Shown: in pieces, positions 1 through 7,403 of the stretch
How the letters are laid out: each line of letters opens with the position of its first letter
Numbering within the stretch: the first letter of the stretch is position 1
Source: Pseudomonadota bacterium
Lineage (GTDB): Bacteria > Pseudomonadota > Gammaproteobacteria > Pseudomonadales > Pseudomonadaceae
Length of the DNA: 20,155 bases
Assembly (NCBI GenBank): GCA_023388335.1
Contig: JAEWGL010000135.1
Coordinates: 1 to 20,155 of the forward strand
Direction of reading: 5' to 3'
The notes under the pieces: generated by a model
What the model was told of the DNA's origin: nothing
Databases searched by the model: none
Seen by the model: only the letters and a program-made list of their open reading frames with translations
Position numbers and translations under genes: made by a program

Positions 1-521
1 TGGGAGCGTTCCTGATTCCGTACTGGGCCGAGGAGGAGGGCCGTGAAACGTCGCCCTTGCACCGCTTGGAGCACGCCATTTCGCCCTGGGTCGGCTTCCT
101 GATCGTACCGGTGTTCGGTTTCGCCAACGCCGGGGTCTCGTTCTCGGGCCTGACCCTGCAGCACGTGCTGGCCCCTCTGCCGATCGGGATTGCCGTTGGC
201 CTGTTCCTGGGCAAGCAGCTGGGCGTGTTCTGCGGCGTGCTGCTGGCGGTCAAGAGCGGGCTGGCGACCAAGCCGCAAGGCGCGACCTGGCTGCAGATCT
301 ACGCGGTGGCGATTCTCTGCGGCATCGGTTTCACCATGAGCCTGTTCATCAGTGGCCTGGCGTTCCCGGCACACCCGCAGCTGATCGATGAGGCCAAGAT
401 TGGCATCCTGCTCGGGTCGGTGGTATCGGCCATCGTCGGCTGCCTGGTCCTGCGAATCGCACCCAAGGCACGTGAGGTCGACGCAACCCCGGTAGCTGCC
501 GGCGACTCGCCACGCGCCTGA
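1..521 (+). CDS. nhaA: Na+/H+ antiporter NhaA, C-terminal part (5' end outside window)
   Basis: This is the last ~172 codons of an NhaA-type sodium/proton antiporter, an inner-membrane protein that exports Na+ in exchange for H+ for pH and salt homeostasis. The reading frame is open from base 3 and ends with TGA at 519-521. Seen in the sequence: the family stretch PLHRLEHAISPWV, then FGFANAGVSF, and near the end the helix GIGFTMSLFISGLAF, all characteristic of the C-terminal half of NhaA. Several hydrophobic segments follow one another, and the tail after the last helix is short and charged. The gene is truncated only by the window edge; there is no sign of a frameshift. A GC hairpin follows the stop. 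Family assignment is firm, but whether this is the main or a secondary NhaA copy cannot be told. Confidence 0.93.
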   Translation, partial: GAFLIPYWAEEEGRETSPLHRLEHAISPWVGFLIVPVFGFANAGVSFSGLTLQHVLAPLPIGIAVGLFLGKQLGVFCGVLLAVKSGLATKPQGATWLQIYAVAILCGIGFTMSLFISGLAFPAHPQLIDEAKIGILLGSVVSAIVGCLVLRIAPKAREVDATPVAAGDSPRA

Positions 522-536
522 CACGCCTGTCCCTCT

Positions 537-557
537 GGCCCGCTGGCCGCGGGCCTT
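537..557 (+). terminator. Candidate transcription terminator after nhaA
   Basis: A 7-bp perfect stem, GGCCCGC (537-543) and GCGGGCC (549-555), closes a 5-base loop 16 bases after the nhaA stop. Only two T residues follow before a C, so it lacks a good U-tract. It is plausible as a terminator by position, but weak by the classical criteria. Confidence 0.45.
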
Positions 558-581
558 CAGTGAAAGTGCATGCCCTAAGCC

Positions 582-618
582 GCTCGGTCGTGCAGTTTGC
601 AAGACCTCACGACCGGGC
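582..618. repeat. Inverted repeat in the nhaA-hemerythrin intergenic region
   Basis: CGGTCGTG (585-592) is exactly complementary to CACGACCG (608-615). The stem can be extended through one G-T wobble and two more pairs to 582/618, with a 15-base loop. It lies in the 209-base gap between nhaA and the hemerythrin gene. It has no T-run on either side, so it may be a protein site, a 5' leader structure or a secondary terminator. The rest of this gap shows only the sigma-54-like match described separately. Confidence 0.45.
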
Positions 619-667
619 TGGGTGATGCACCTCATTGATATTCCTAGCTTTTCAAAAAGTGACAAAC

Positions 668-683
668 TGGCATTGAAGCTGCA
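668..683 (+). promoter_or_regulatory. Possible sigma-54 (-24/-12) promoter for the hemerythrin gene
   Basis: TGGCAT-N5-CTGCA has the invariant GG and GC dinucleotides separated by exactly ten bases, as sigma-54 promoters require. It matches the TGGCAC-N5-TTGCA consensus except for two positions. It ends 47 bases before the hemerythrin start codon. No enhancer-binding protein gene is nearby and chance matches of this quality are not rare. Confidence 0.3.
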
Positions 684-730
684 CCTGCTGATGAATGAGA
701 TCTGATAATTCGAACCATCAGGAGACAACC

Positions 731-1195
731 ATGAATGCCATCGAACTGCTCGAAGCCGACCATAAGCGCGTCAAGGGTATCCTCAACCAACTCAGCGCAT
801 CCACCGAGCGCGGGATCAAGAAGCGCACCGCACTGCTGGCCAAGCTGGAGATGGAAATCACCCTGCACACCAAGCTGGAGGAAGAAATCCTCTACCCGGC
901 CTTCAAGAAAGCCGGTGGCAAGGAGCAAGCCGTGATGTACCACGAGGCCAAGGAGGAGCACCGCACCGTCGACAGCCTGGTGCTGCCCGACCTCAAGACT
1001 ACCGACCCAGGCACGGTGGAGTTCACAGGACGCGTTAAAGTGGTCAAGGAGCTGCTTGAGCACCATATCGAGGAAGAGGAAAGCGAGATGTTCCCCCAGG
1101 CGCGCGAGCTGATGGACAAGGACGAGCTCGAAGCGCTGGGCGAGCAGATGGCGCTGTACAAGGCCACCTACATGAAGTCGCTGGCCAGTCATTGA
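731..1195 (+). CDS. Hemerythrin HHE cation-binding domain protein
   Basis: A 154-residue soluble, all-helical protein of the hemerythrin/HHE family, which binds a non-heme di-iron centre and is linked in bacteria to oxygen, NO or iron sensing and stress protection. The likely iron ligands are visible in the expected helical spacing: H11 (ADH), H46 and E50 (HTKLE), H71/H77 (HEAKEEH), and H112 with E116 (HHIEEEE). The start at 731 is chosen because AGGAG lies seven bases upstream; an in-frame ATG at 695 lacks such a site. Length is usual for single-domain HHE proteins. It stands alone, followed by a small hairpin with a T-run. The precise physiological role is not deducible, and regulation may involve a sigma-54-like element upstream. 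Confidence 0.9.
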   Translation: MNAIELLEADHKRVKGILNQLSASTERGIKKRTALLAKLEMEITLHTKLEEEILYPAFKKAGGKEQAVMYHEAKEEHRTVDSLVLPDLKTTDPGTVEFTGRVKVVKELLEHHIEEEESEMFPQARELMDKDELEALGEQMALYKATYMKSLASH

Positions 1196-1216
1196 GGGCT
1201 GGGCGCGACAAGCAGT

Positions 1217-1234
1217 GCGCAAGGATGCGCTTTT
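1217..1234 (+). terminator. Weak intrinsic terminator after the hemerythrin gene
   Basis: GCGCA (1217-1221) and TGCGC (1226-1230) form a 5-bp GC-rich stem with loop AGGA, directly followed by TTTT. It is 21 bases after the hemerythrin stop. The stem is short, so termination may be partial, but the T-run and position are right. Confidence 0.5.
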
Positions 1235-1300
1235 ATGGATGAACCCTCCGAGCGCTGTGCCGTCATACCTCAGGTGCACAGCGCAAAGGAGGTTCCAGGG

Positions 1301-1657
1301 ATGAAGGCATTGAAAAAAAGAGCCACGGTACTCTGCTACCAAGGTAAGAAGCTTCTCTGCGTGCGCAAGCGACGGGCCGACTGGACCTTGCCAGGCGGTA
1401 CCATCGAGGCGGGGGAGAAGCCCATCGAGGCGGCCTTCCGCGAGCTGCGCGAAGAGACCGGCATCAAGGCCCGAAGCATCCGCTTTATCAAACGCTATCG
1501 TTCTGCGCGTCGTGACCATTATGTGTATTGCGTGCATCTGGATGGGCGCGTGCGTGCGCGGCCGCGCAACGAAATCGCCGAATGCCGCTGGTACAGCCGC
1601 AACGACATGGGCCGGGTCAAAAGCGAGATCAGTGACCTGCTCGCCTCGCTGAGATAG
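1301..1657 (+). CDS. Small Nudix hydrolase
   Basis: A 118-residue cytosolic Nudix-fold pyrophosphohydrolase. The full Nudix signature G-x5-E-x7-REUxEExGU is present at residues 33-55 (G33, E39, R47-E48, E51-E52, G54), so the Mg2+-binding catalytic helix is intact. Family members cleave nucleoside diphosphates linked to another moiety; nothing here fixes the substrate. The start at 1301 is preferred because AAAGGAGG sits eight bases upstream (1286-1292). The open frame extends further upstream to 1235 but without a ribosome site. It is compact for the family and has no extra domain. It sits between the hemerythrin gene and the SmvA-like exporter, apparently as a single-gene unit. The basic C-terminal half (RYRSARRDH) is notable but not diagnostic. 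Confidence 0.88.
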   Translation: MKALKKRATVLCYQGKKLLCVRKRRADWTLPGGTIEAGEKPIEAAFRELREETGIKARSIRFIKRYRSARRDHYVYCVHLDGRVRARPRNEIAECRWYSRNDMGRVKSEISDLLASLR

Positions 1658-1712
1658 CCATTTTCGTCCATGTCATCCATTTGTACCGTTCCACGTCTGC
1701 GTCAAGGGTAGT

Positions 1713-1738
1713 AACTATACATTCTAGAATGTATAGTT
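1713..1738. promoter_or_regulatory. Perfect 26-bp palindrome, probable TetR operator for the exporter operon
   Basis: Thirteen bases, AACTATACATTCT (1713-1725), are followed at once by their exact reverse complement (1726-1738). The element is AT-rich within GC-rich surroundings and ends 24 bases before the exporter start codon. It contains a TATAGT -10-like hexamer at 1732-1737, so a bound repressor would block the promoter; no convincing -35 was found. The TetR gene directly downstream of the exporter is the likely ligand-responsive partner. No second copy was seen in the window. Confidence 0.8.
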
Positions 1739-1762
1739 TGGCGACTTGGAGCGAGGTGCAAG

Positions 1763-3274
1763 ATGATAAAGCCAACCCAGGCGCAACGTTGGATCCTGCT
1801 GGCCACGGTGGGAGCGGCACTGCTGCTTATCACCGTTGATCACTCGGTGCTCTACACCGCGTTGCCGACACTGGTGCGCGACCTTGGCGCCAGCACTACC
1901 CAGGCACTGTGGATCATCAACGTTTACCCCTTGGTCATGGCTGGCCTGCTATTGGGCGCTGGCACCCTGGGCGACCGTATCGGTCACCGACAGATGTTCC
2001 TCAGTGGCTTGTTGATGTTCGGCCTGGCCTCGCTGACTGCAGCCTTTGCGCCGAACCCAGCATTGCTGATCGCCGCGCGTGCCTTGCTCGCGGTCGGCGC
2101 GGCGGCGATGATGCCGGCGACACTGGCGCTGATTCGCGTCACCTTCGAGGATGACCGCGAGCGCAACCTGGCGATCGCGGTATGGGGCTCGCTGGCGGTG
2201 GTGGGCAGTGCGCTGGGGCCGATTCTTGGCGGGCTGCTGCTGGAGCACTTCTGGTGGGGCTCGGTGTTCCTGATCAACGTGCCGGTAGTCGTGGTGGCGT
2301 TCGGCGTTGGCCTTGTGGTCACGCCGCACAGTACCCCGGATGCTGCGCGGCCGTGGGACCTGATGTCGTCGCTTCAGGCCCTGGTGGCGCTCTCGGGCCT
2401 GGTCTTTGCCATCAAGGAAGCCGTTCATGCTCAGCCCGCCTGGGCACTGGCGGCGCTGGCGTTGGGCCTGTCCATCCTTGCCGGCGGATGCTTCGTGCGC
2501 CGCCAGCAACGTCTCGAGTACCCATTGCTGGATTTTGCGATTTTCCGTAACCCGGCCTTCCTGGCCGGCGTGCTGGCAGCGGTCTTTACCCTGTTCGCCC
2601 TGAGCGGCGTGCAGCTGATCACCACCCAGCGCTTCCAGCTGGTCGGTGGGTTCAGCCCATTGCAGGCCGGGCTGCTGGTGTCGGCCGCAGCCCTCGGCTG
2701 CCTGCCCAGCGCGCTGCTGGGCGGCGCCTTCCTGCACCGCATCGGGCTGTTGCCATTGATTGGCGGTGGCCTGCTGCTTGCCACCGCCGGGGTGCTGCTC
2801 TGCGCCTGGGGGCTGGGGCATGCACTGGCCTGGGTGGTCGCCGGCCTCGCGGTGATGGGACTGGGGTTGGGCGCGGTGATGTCGGTGGCCTCCAGCGCGA
2901 TCGTCGGCAATGCTCCGGCGGACCGGGCCGGCATGGCCTCGTCGGTGGAGGAGGTGGCTTACGAGTTCGGCAGCCTGTTCGCCGTGGCGCTGTTGGGTAG
3001 CCTGCTGGCGGCACTGTATTCGTCCCATGTGCAGCTGCCTCAGGGCGTGGCCGAGTCGGCCAGGGAGGGGGTTGCCGAGGCGATGCGCCTGGCCCATGCC
3101 GACGGTGCCGCCAGCGGGGCCCTGGTCGAGGCCGCCTCGCGGGCCTTCGACCACAGCTACCTGATGGTCATGTACGTCATTGCCGGCGCTCTCGGGCTTG
3201 GCACAGTGCTGACCACGGTGCTGTTGCGTCGCCACGGCCCGGGCTCTGTTGCCTACAATGTCGCCACCCACTGA
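1763..3274 (+). CDS. DHA2-family 14-TM MFS drug exporter, SmvA-like
   Basis: A 503-residue inner-membrane proton-coupled exporter of the major facilitator superfamily, DHA2 (14-helix) subfamily. Visible hallmarks are TM1 with a membrane aspartate in the motif VDHSVLYTALPTL (residues 25-37), MFS motif A in the TM2-TM3 loop (LGDRIGHRQMF, about 69-79), and motif C in TM5 (ALGPILGG). This pattern and the length fit SmvA/LfrA-type exporters, which remove quaternary ammonium biocides, acriflavine and methyl viologen. The start at 1763 has GAGG six bases upstream. The gene follows a perfect operator-like palindrome and is followed 18 bases later by a TetR gene in the same direction, matching the smvA-smvR style of pairing known in Pseudomonas. 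The exact substrate range is inference; the family call is firm. Confidence 0.88.
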   Translation: MIKPTQAQRWILLATVGAALLLITVDHSVLYTALPTLVRDLGASTTQALWIINVYPLVMAGLLLGAGTLGDRIGHRQMFLSGLLMFGLASLTAAFAPNPALLIAARALLAVGAAAMMPATLALIRVTFEDDRERNLAIAVWGSLAVVGSALGPILGGLLLEHFWWGSVFLINVPVVVVAFGVGLVVTPHSTPDAARPWDLMSSLQALVALSGLVFAIKEAVHAQPAWALAALALGLSILAGGCFVRRQQRLEYPLLDFAIFRNPAFLAGVLAAVFTLFALSGVQLITTQRFQLVGGFSPLQAGLLVSAAALGCLPSALLGGAFLHRIGLLPLIGGGLLLATAGVLLCAWGLGHALAWVVAGLAVMGLGLGAVMSVASSAIVGNAPADRAGMASSVEEVAYEFGSLFAVALLGSLLAALYSSHVQLPQGVAESAREGVAEAMRLAHADGAASGALVEAASRAFDHSYLMVMYVIAGALGLGTVLTTVLLRRHGPGSVAYNVATH

Positions 3275-3292
3275 CCGCCAAGGAACCCAACC

Positions 3293-3859
3293 ATGCGCCT
3301 GAGCAATCGCGGCAAGATCCTCGAAGCCGCCATCCGCGTCATCGACCGTGACGGGGTCACCGCGGTGACCTTCGATTCGGTGGCCAGCGAGGCCGGGGTG
3401 ACGCGCGGCGGCATGATGTACCACTTCAAGTCGCGCGATGCGCTGATCCAGGCCATCAACCAACACCTGGCCGACCAATGGGAAGCCAACCTGCTGGCCA
3501 ACGCTGGCAAGCCGGTGGAACACACCTCGGCGCACGAACGCTATGTCGCCTTCGCGCGCAACTCGGCGCGGCTGGCCACCCGCGCCGAGTTGCTGTTCTG
3601 CCTGGAGGGTGCCAAGAACCCCGAATTGACGCCACCTTGGGACCGCATCCTCGACACCTGGGCCGCGCCGGCGCCTGACGATATCGATGATTCCCAGGCG
3701 CTCTCGCGCTTTATCGCCCGCCTGGCCGCCGACGGCCTCTGGGTCTACGAATCGCTGTCGAACAAGCCCATGCCCGAGGCGGTGCGCCTGCGCGTGGCCG
3801 AGAAGATCAAGGATTTGTTCGACGCTGCGGGCGCTGAGGGCGACCCAACTGTTCGGTAG
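3293..3859 (+). CDS. TetR-family repressor of the SmvA-like exporter
   Basis: A 188-residue TetR-type transcription factor. The N-terminal helix-turn-helix domain spans about residues 5-52 (ILEAAIRVIDRDG, then VTFDSVASEAGVTRGGMMYHF), with the Y-H-F-K recognition-helix ending typical of the family. The C-terminal ligand-binding part (about 55-185) is helical and diverse, as usual for drug-responsive members. AAGGA lies just before the ATG. It is co-directional with the exporter with only 18 bases between them, so both are probably transcribed together from the palindrome-bearing promoter at 1713-1738, giving autoregulation. It resembles SmvR-type regulators by context; the inducing ligand is unknown. 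Confidence 0.88.
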   Translation: MRLSNRGKILEAAIRVIDRDGVTAVTFDSVASEAGVTRGGMMYHFKSRDALIQAINQHLADQWEANLLANAGKPVEHTSAHERYVAFARNSARLATRAELLFCLEGAKNPELTPPWDRILDTWAAPAPDDIDDSQALSRFIARLAADGLWVYESLSNKPMPEAVRLRVAEKIKDLFDAAGAEGDPTVR

Positions 3860-3873
3860 TCCCGCACTGAGGA

Positions 3874-3902
3874 GCCTGTGCAACGGAAACAGGCAAGCCT
3901 GT
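3874..3902. terminator. Overlapping small hairpins in the convergent gap between tetR and the MFS permease gene
   Basis: GCCTGT occurs at 3874-3879 and 3897-3902, flanking its complement ACAGGC at 3889-3894, so two mutually exclusive 6-bp stems are possible. Read on the minus strand, the right-hand stem is followed by TTTCC, which could serve as a terminator for the minus-strand operon ending at 3983. Neither stem has a strong U-tract. The rest of the 123-base gap shows nothing recognisable. Confidence 0.35.
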
Positions 3903-3982
3903 CTGGCACCCATCCGCGTATCCGGCATCCGCTTCGCTACCGCTTATCTAGCACCCTCGGTGGATGCGTCCCTTTCTTCAGG

Positions 3983-5254
3983 TCATCTGCTCAGCACCGG
4001 TTCGGCGAGATGATCCCGTGCGAGCAGGCGCATCAGCCCCCAGGCGATGAGGTAGGCACTGGCGCAGGCGATGAAGATCAGGTTGTAGCCCAGGTTCAGC
4101 TGTTCCAAGGCTTTGTAATGCTCCAGCACCAAGCCGACGACCAACGGGAAGATCATCCCGCCCACCGATCCCGCGGTACCACCAATGCCCATGACCGAGG
4201 CGACCTGCGCCCGAGGAAAGTTGTCCGCGACGGTTGTGAACAGGTTGGCCGACCAACCCTGATGCGCGGCAGCGGCCAGGCTCAGCAAGGCGACCATCAC
4301 CCACATCGTGTCGATGTAGCTGGCTAGGGCGATGGGCAGCACCAACAGCGCCATGATCAGCATCGCCGTATCGCGGGCCTTGCGCGTCGACCAGCCGGCG
4401 CCGATCAGCCGCGACGAAAGCCAGCCACCGAAAATGCTGCCGATGGAGGTGGCGCAGTAGACGATCATCAGCGGCAGGCCAAGGTGCTTGAGGTCCAGGT
4501 CGAAGCGGCTGGAGAAGTACGACGGCAGCCAGAACAACATGAACCACCAGATTGGATCAGTGAGGAACTTGCCCGTCACGAATACCCAGGTTGCACGCAG
4601 GCGCAGCAGCGCACGCCATTTGACCCTTTCCTGCGGCTCGGGCAGGGCACCCTCGTTGATATGGGCGAGCTCGGCGAGGCTGATGCGGGCGTGCTTGGCT
4701 GGGGCCCGGTAGAGCCATTGCCAGAACAGCAACCAGACGAAGCCGGTTAACCCGGTGACGACGAAGGCCGCCTCCCAGCCATAGGTCGCCGCCAGCCAAG
4801 GCACGCAGGCCGGAGCGAGGATGGCGCCGACACTGGTGCCGGAGGTCAGAATGCCGACTGCCAGCGCGCGCTCCTTGCGTGGGAACCATTCGGACACGGC
4901 CTTGATTGCCGCAGGGAAGTTACCCGACTCGCCCAGCCCCAGCAGTGCTCGCATGAACAGGAAGCTCAGGGTTGACTGGGCGGTGGCATGGCCGATCGCA
5001 GCGAGGCTCCAGACCACGATGCACAGGGCATAGCCAAGCTTGGTGCCCAACCGATCGATCAGCTTGCCGAACACCAGCAGGCCTAGGGCGTAACTGGCCT
5101 GGAACACGATTACCAAGTAGCTGTAATCGGTCTCGCTCCAGTGGAACTGCTGCTCCAGCAGGGGCTTGAGCAGGCCGAGCACCTGACGGTCCAGGTAGTT
5201 GATGGTGGTGGCGAAGAACAGCAGGGCGCAGATCTGCCAGCGGTAGCGGGACAT
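3983..5254 (-). CDS. MFS permease of the anion:cation symporter (ACS/ExuT-like) family
   Basis: A 423-residue, 12-helix inner-membrane importer. The start of TM1 (INYLDRQVLGLL, residues 18-29) and the strongly conserved segment GESGNFPAAIKAVSEWFPRK after TM4 are signatures of the ACS family, which brings in hexuronates, galactarate/glucarate and related organic anions by proton symport. It is the last gene of a five-gene minus-strand operon, 37 bases after the isomerase-like gene. The context suggests uptake of a sugar acid or of an intermediate of the same pathway, and gives the island a second transporter besides the ABC importer. A GAGA element eight bases before the ATG is a weak ribosome site. 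Substrate is inferred only from the family. Confidence 0.87.
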   Translation of the reverse strand: MSRYRWQICALLFFATTINYLDRQVLGLLKPLLEQQFHWSETDYSYLVIVFQASYALGLLVFGKLIDRLGTKLGYALCIVVWSLAAIGHATAQSTLSFLFMRALLGLGESGNFPAAIKAVSEWFPRKERALAVGILTSGTSVGAILAPACVPWLAATYGWEAAFVVTGLTGFVWLLFWQWLYRAPAKHARISLAELAHINEGALPEPQERVKWRALLRLRATWVFVTGKFLTDPIWWFMLFWLPSYFSSRFDLDLKHLGLPLMIVYCATSIGSIFGGWLSSRLIGAGWSTRKARDTAMLIMALLVLPIALASYIDTMWVMVALLSLAAAAHQGWSANLFTTVADNFPRAQVASVMGIGGTAGSVGGMIFPLVVGLVLEHYKALEQLNLGYNLIFIACASAYLIAWGLMRLLARDHLAEPVLSR

Positions 5255-5291
5255 GGGACGTTCTCATTCTTGTTGTTGTAGGGGAGAGCGC

Positions 5292-6149
5292 TCAGCAATG
5301 CTGCTGCAAGCGCTCGGCACAGGTGCGCAGCACCTCGTTCGGCTCGCGTTGCCACCAGTTGTCGCGGGAGAAGATCTCGACTTCGACAGCGCCTTGGTAA
5401 CCCGCCGCTTCGACATCCTGGCGCAGGCCGCGCAGGTTGATGACGCCGTCGCCCATCATGCCGCGGTCGAGCAGCAGGTCACGGGTATGCATCAGCCAGT
5501 CCGACAGATGCAGGCCAAGAATACGCTGCTGGCGACCAGCACGCTGCACCTGCTGGGCGAGCTTGGGGTCCCACCAGCAGTGATAGGCATCGATCGCTAC
5601 GCCTAGGCTCTGAAAGCCGTCTGGCTCCAAGGCATCACACAAGTCCAAGGCCTGCTCTAGCGTCGACAGGCAGGAACGGTCTGCGGCATACATCGGGTGC
5701 AAGGGCTCGAGGGCAAGGGCTACGCCATGCTGGCGGGCGTGCGCCAGCAGCAGGCTGACGCCCTCGCTCACCTGGCTGCGAGCGGCGTTGAGGTCGCGTG
5801 AGCCTTGCGGTAGGCCGCCGACCACCATGATGAAGCATTCAGCCTGCAGCTCGGCAGCTTCCTCGATGGCCCGGCGGTTGTCGGCCACGGCGGCGTCGAA
5901 ACCCTTGCGGCTGGCCGCGGGCAGGTAAGTGGAACGGCAATAGGCATTGACCTTGAGTCCGCAGTCGTGCAGCTGTCGGCGTGTCTGTTTCAGGTCGCTG
6001 CCCTGCAAGTCGCGTCGCCAGGGCGCGACGTGGCCGAAGCCCGCCCGGGCGATGAGTTCCAGGGTCTGCCCGATGGGCAGGCGATGGCCGAGGGTGGCGG
6101 TGTTGATCGAGCAACGGTCGAGGCGGTGTTGCAGGGTTGAAGCGCTCAT
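5292..6149 (-). CDS. Sugar phosphate isomerase/epimerase-like TIM barrel (AP endonuclease family 2 fold)
   Basis: A 285-residue soluble protein of the xylose-isomerase-like TIM barrel superfamily. Members isomerise or epimerise sugars and keto-sugars, or dehydrate sugar acids, using one divalent metal. Likely metal ligands lie at the ends of strands in the usual order: E148 (ALEPLHP), D187 (AIDAYH), H214 (GLHLSDW) and E258 (VEVEIFS). Length is normal. The gene lies downstream of the DUF993 gene and upstream of the MFS permease in one minus-strand operon. The ATG has no clear Shine-Dalgarno sequence, and a very strong hairpin stands just upstream of it, so its translation may be set separately from its neighbours. 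The specific reaction is not deducible. Confidence 0.85.
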   Translation of the reverse strand: MSASTLQHRLDRCSINTATLGHRLPIGQTLELIARAGFGHVAPWRRDLQGSDLKQTRRQLHDCGLKVNAYCRSTYLPAASRKGFDAAVADNRRAIEEAAELQAECFIMVVGGLPQGSRDLNAARSQVSEGVSLLLAHARQHGVALALEPLHPMYAADRSCLSTLEQALDLCDALEPDGFQSLGVAIDAYHCWWDPKLAQQVQRAGRQQRILGLHLSDWLMHTRDLLLDRGMMGDGVINLRGLRQDVEAAGYQGAVEVEIFSRDNWWQREPNEVLRTCAERLQQHC

Positions 6150-6178
6150 GCGGCAGGCACCATGGCAGGAGGACGAAC

Positions 6179-6207
6179 GCGGAGCGCCGCAGGCTGCGGC
6201 GCTCCGC
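6179..6207 (-). repeat. Strong GC hairpin inside the minus-strand operon
   Basis: Thirteen bases, GCGGAGCGCCGCA (6179-6191), are followed by loop GGC and a perfect complementary arm (6195-6207). It begins five bases downstream of the DUF993 stop codon and ends 29 bases before the isomerase-like start in the direction of transcription. No T-run follows on the minus strand, so it is more likely an mRNA-stabilising or attenuating structure than a full terminator. Confidence 0.7.
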
Positions 6208-6212
6208 CGTGA

Positions 6213-7388
6213 CTAGGCGTCGACGCCGTAGAGCGCCAGCAAACGCTTCATCCGCGCAATCGCCAATGCCGGGTCGGCGAGCAGCCCGGCCTGGTCGGCC
6301 AGGCGGAAGATCTCGCAGAAATACGGCAGCGGCCGCATGGCCTGGTGGCCGCCGAGCATGATGAAGTGCTCCTGATGGCCATTGAGGTAGGCCAGGAACA
6401 CCACGCCGGTCTTGTAATACTGGGTCGGACTGCTGAAGATCAGCCGCGCCAGCGGCAGGGTCGGCTCAAGCAGGCGCTGGTAGCCCGCCATGTCATCACG
6501 CGCCAAGGCCGCCAGGGCATGGGCGGCGGCCGGAGCGATGGCGTCGAAGATCCCCAGCAGGGCGTGGGAATAACCGTGCTCGTCGCCGGCAATCAGCTCC
6601 GGGTAGTTGAAGTCGTCGCCGGTGTACATCTTCACCGAGGCTGGCAGGCGCCGGCGCATGAGGATCTCCTTGTCCTTGTCGAGCAGAGAGATCTTGATGC
6701 CATCCACCTTCTGGACGTTTTCATGGATCACTTCCAGGCAGGTGTCCAGCGCCTCCTCGAAGCGCTCGCTGCCCCAGTAGCCCTGCAGCGCGGGATCGAA
6801 CATGTCGCCCAGCCAATGCAGGATTACCGGTTGCTCGGTCTCGGCCAGCACCTTGCGGTAGACCAGCCGGTAGTCGAACGGCGTTTTCGCCACGCGGGCC
6901 AGGGCCCGGCTGGCCATCAGGATCATGCGCCCGTCGAGCTTGGCAATGGCGTCGCGCTGCTGCGCATAGGCGCGCACCACGTCATCGAGGTTGCGCGCCT
7001 CGTGCGCTGGCAACTGATCGGTGCCACAGCCGGAGAAGATCACCGCGTGGGGGATATCGCGGGTTTCATTCAGGGTACGTTCGATCAGCTCGAGCGCCGT
7101 GGGCCAGTCCAGGCCCATGCCGCGCTGGGCGGTGTCCATCGCTTCGGCGATGCCCAAGCCTTGTTGCAGCAGGTAGCGGCGGTACTCCAAGGTGCGCGTC
7201 CAGTCGATCACGGCCTTGCCGCCCGGTGGGTTGGCGCTGAACGGGTCAGCCACCACGTGGGCGGCGGACAAGGCGATGCGGTTGGCCGGCAAGGGGCTTT
7301 GCGGCGGCAGCAGTGGTTCGCCGCAAAGGGTATAGCGCTGCAGCGGATGACCGGCTTGGGCGCTGGGCAGGTTGATGCTCAAGGACAT
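6213..7388 (-). CDS. DUF993 family protein, DHDPS/class I aldolase-like
   Basis: A 391-residue protein that I recognise as DUF993, a family placed near dihydrodipicolinate synthase but with no fixed function known to me. The segment VDGIKISLLDKD carries K232, which aligns by eye with the Schiff-base lysine of the DHDPS/KDPG aldolase superfamily (GIKDS), and SGCGTDQL (119-126) resembles the substrate-binding GTTGE loop. The first 60 residues are an extension not found in standard DHDPS proteins. This suggests a lysine-dependent aldolase, lyase or dehydratase acting on a keto-acid or sugar derivative. It is 15 bases from the SDR gene and precedes the TIM-barrel isomerase gene, a pairing that suggests sequential steps. 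Family call good; reaction inferred. Confidence 0.8.
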   Translation of the reverse strand: MSLSINLPSAQAGHPLQRYTLCGEPLLPPQSPLPANRIALSAAHVVADPFSANPPGGKAVIDWTRTLEYRRYLLQQGLGIAEAMDTAQRGMGLDWPTALELIERTLNETRDIPHAVIFSGCGTDQLPAHEARNLDDVVRAYAQQRDAIAKLDGRMILMASRALARVAKTPFDYRLVYRKVLAETEQPVILHWLGDMFDPALQGYWGSERFEEALDTCLEVIHENVQKVDGIKISLLDKDKEILMRRRLPASVKMYTGDDFNYPELIAGDEHGYSHALLGIFDAIAPAAAHALAALARDDMAGYQRLLEPTLPLARLIFSSPTQYYKTGVVFLAYLNGHQEHFIMLGGHQAMRPLPYFCEIFRLADQAGLLADPALAIARMKRLLALYGVDA

Positions 7389-7403
7389 GCGAATCGCTCC
7401 AGG

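Noticed and set aside
644..1537. 297-codon minus-strand frame spanning the hemerythrin and Nudix genes
   Set aside because: It crosses two unrelated, well-supported genes and their intergenic hairpin, and shows no domain.
1949..3928. 659-codon open frame on the minus strand opposite the exporter and TetR genes
   Set aside because: It is antisense to two well-supported genes, rich in H, Q, R and G as expected from the complement of GC-rich codons, and has no recognisable domain.
3861..3982. Possible Pseudomonas REP element in the convergent gap
   Set aside because: The typical REP core with paired GCGGG and CCCGC arms is absent; only short 6-bp stems are present.
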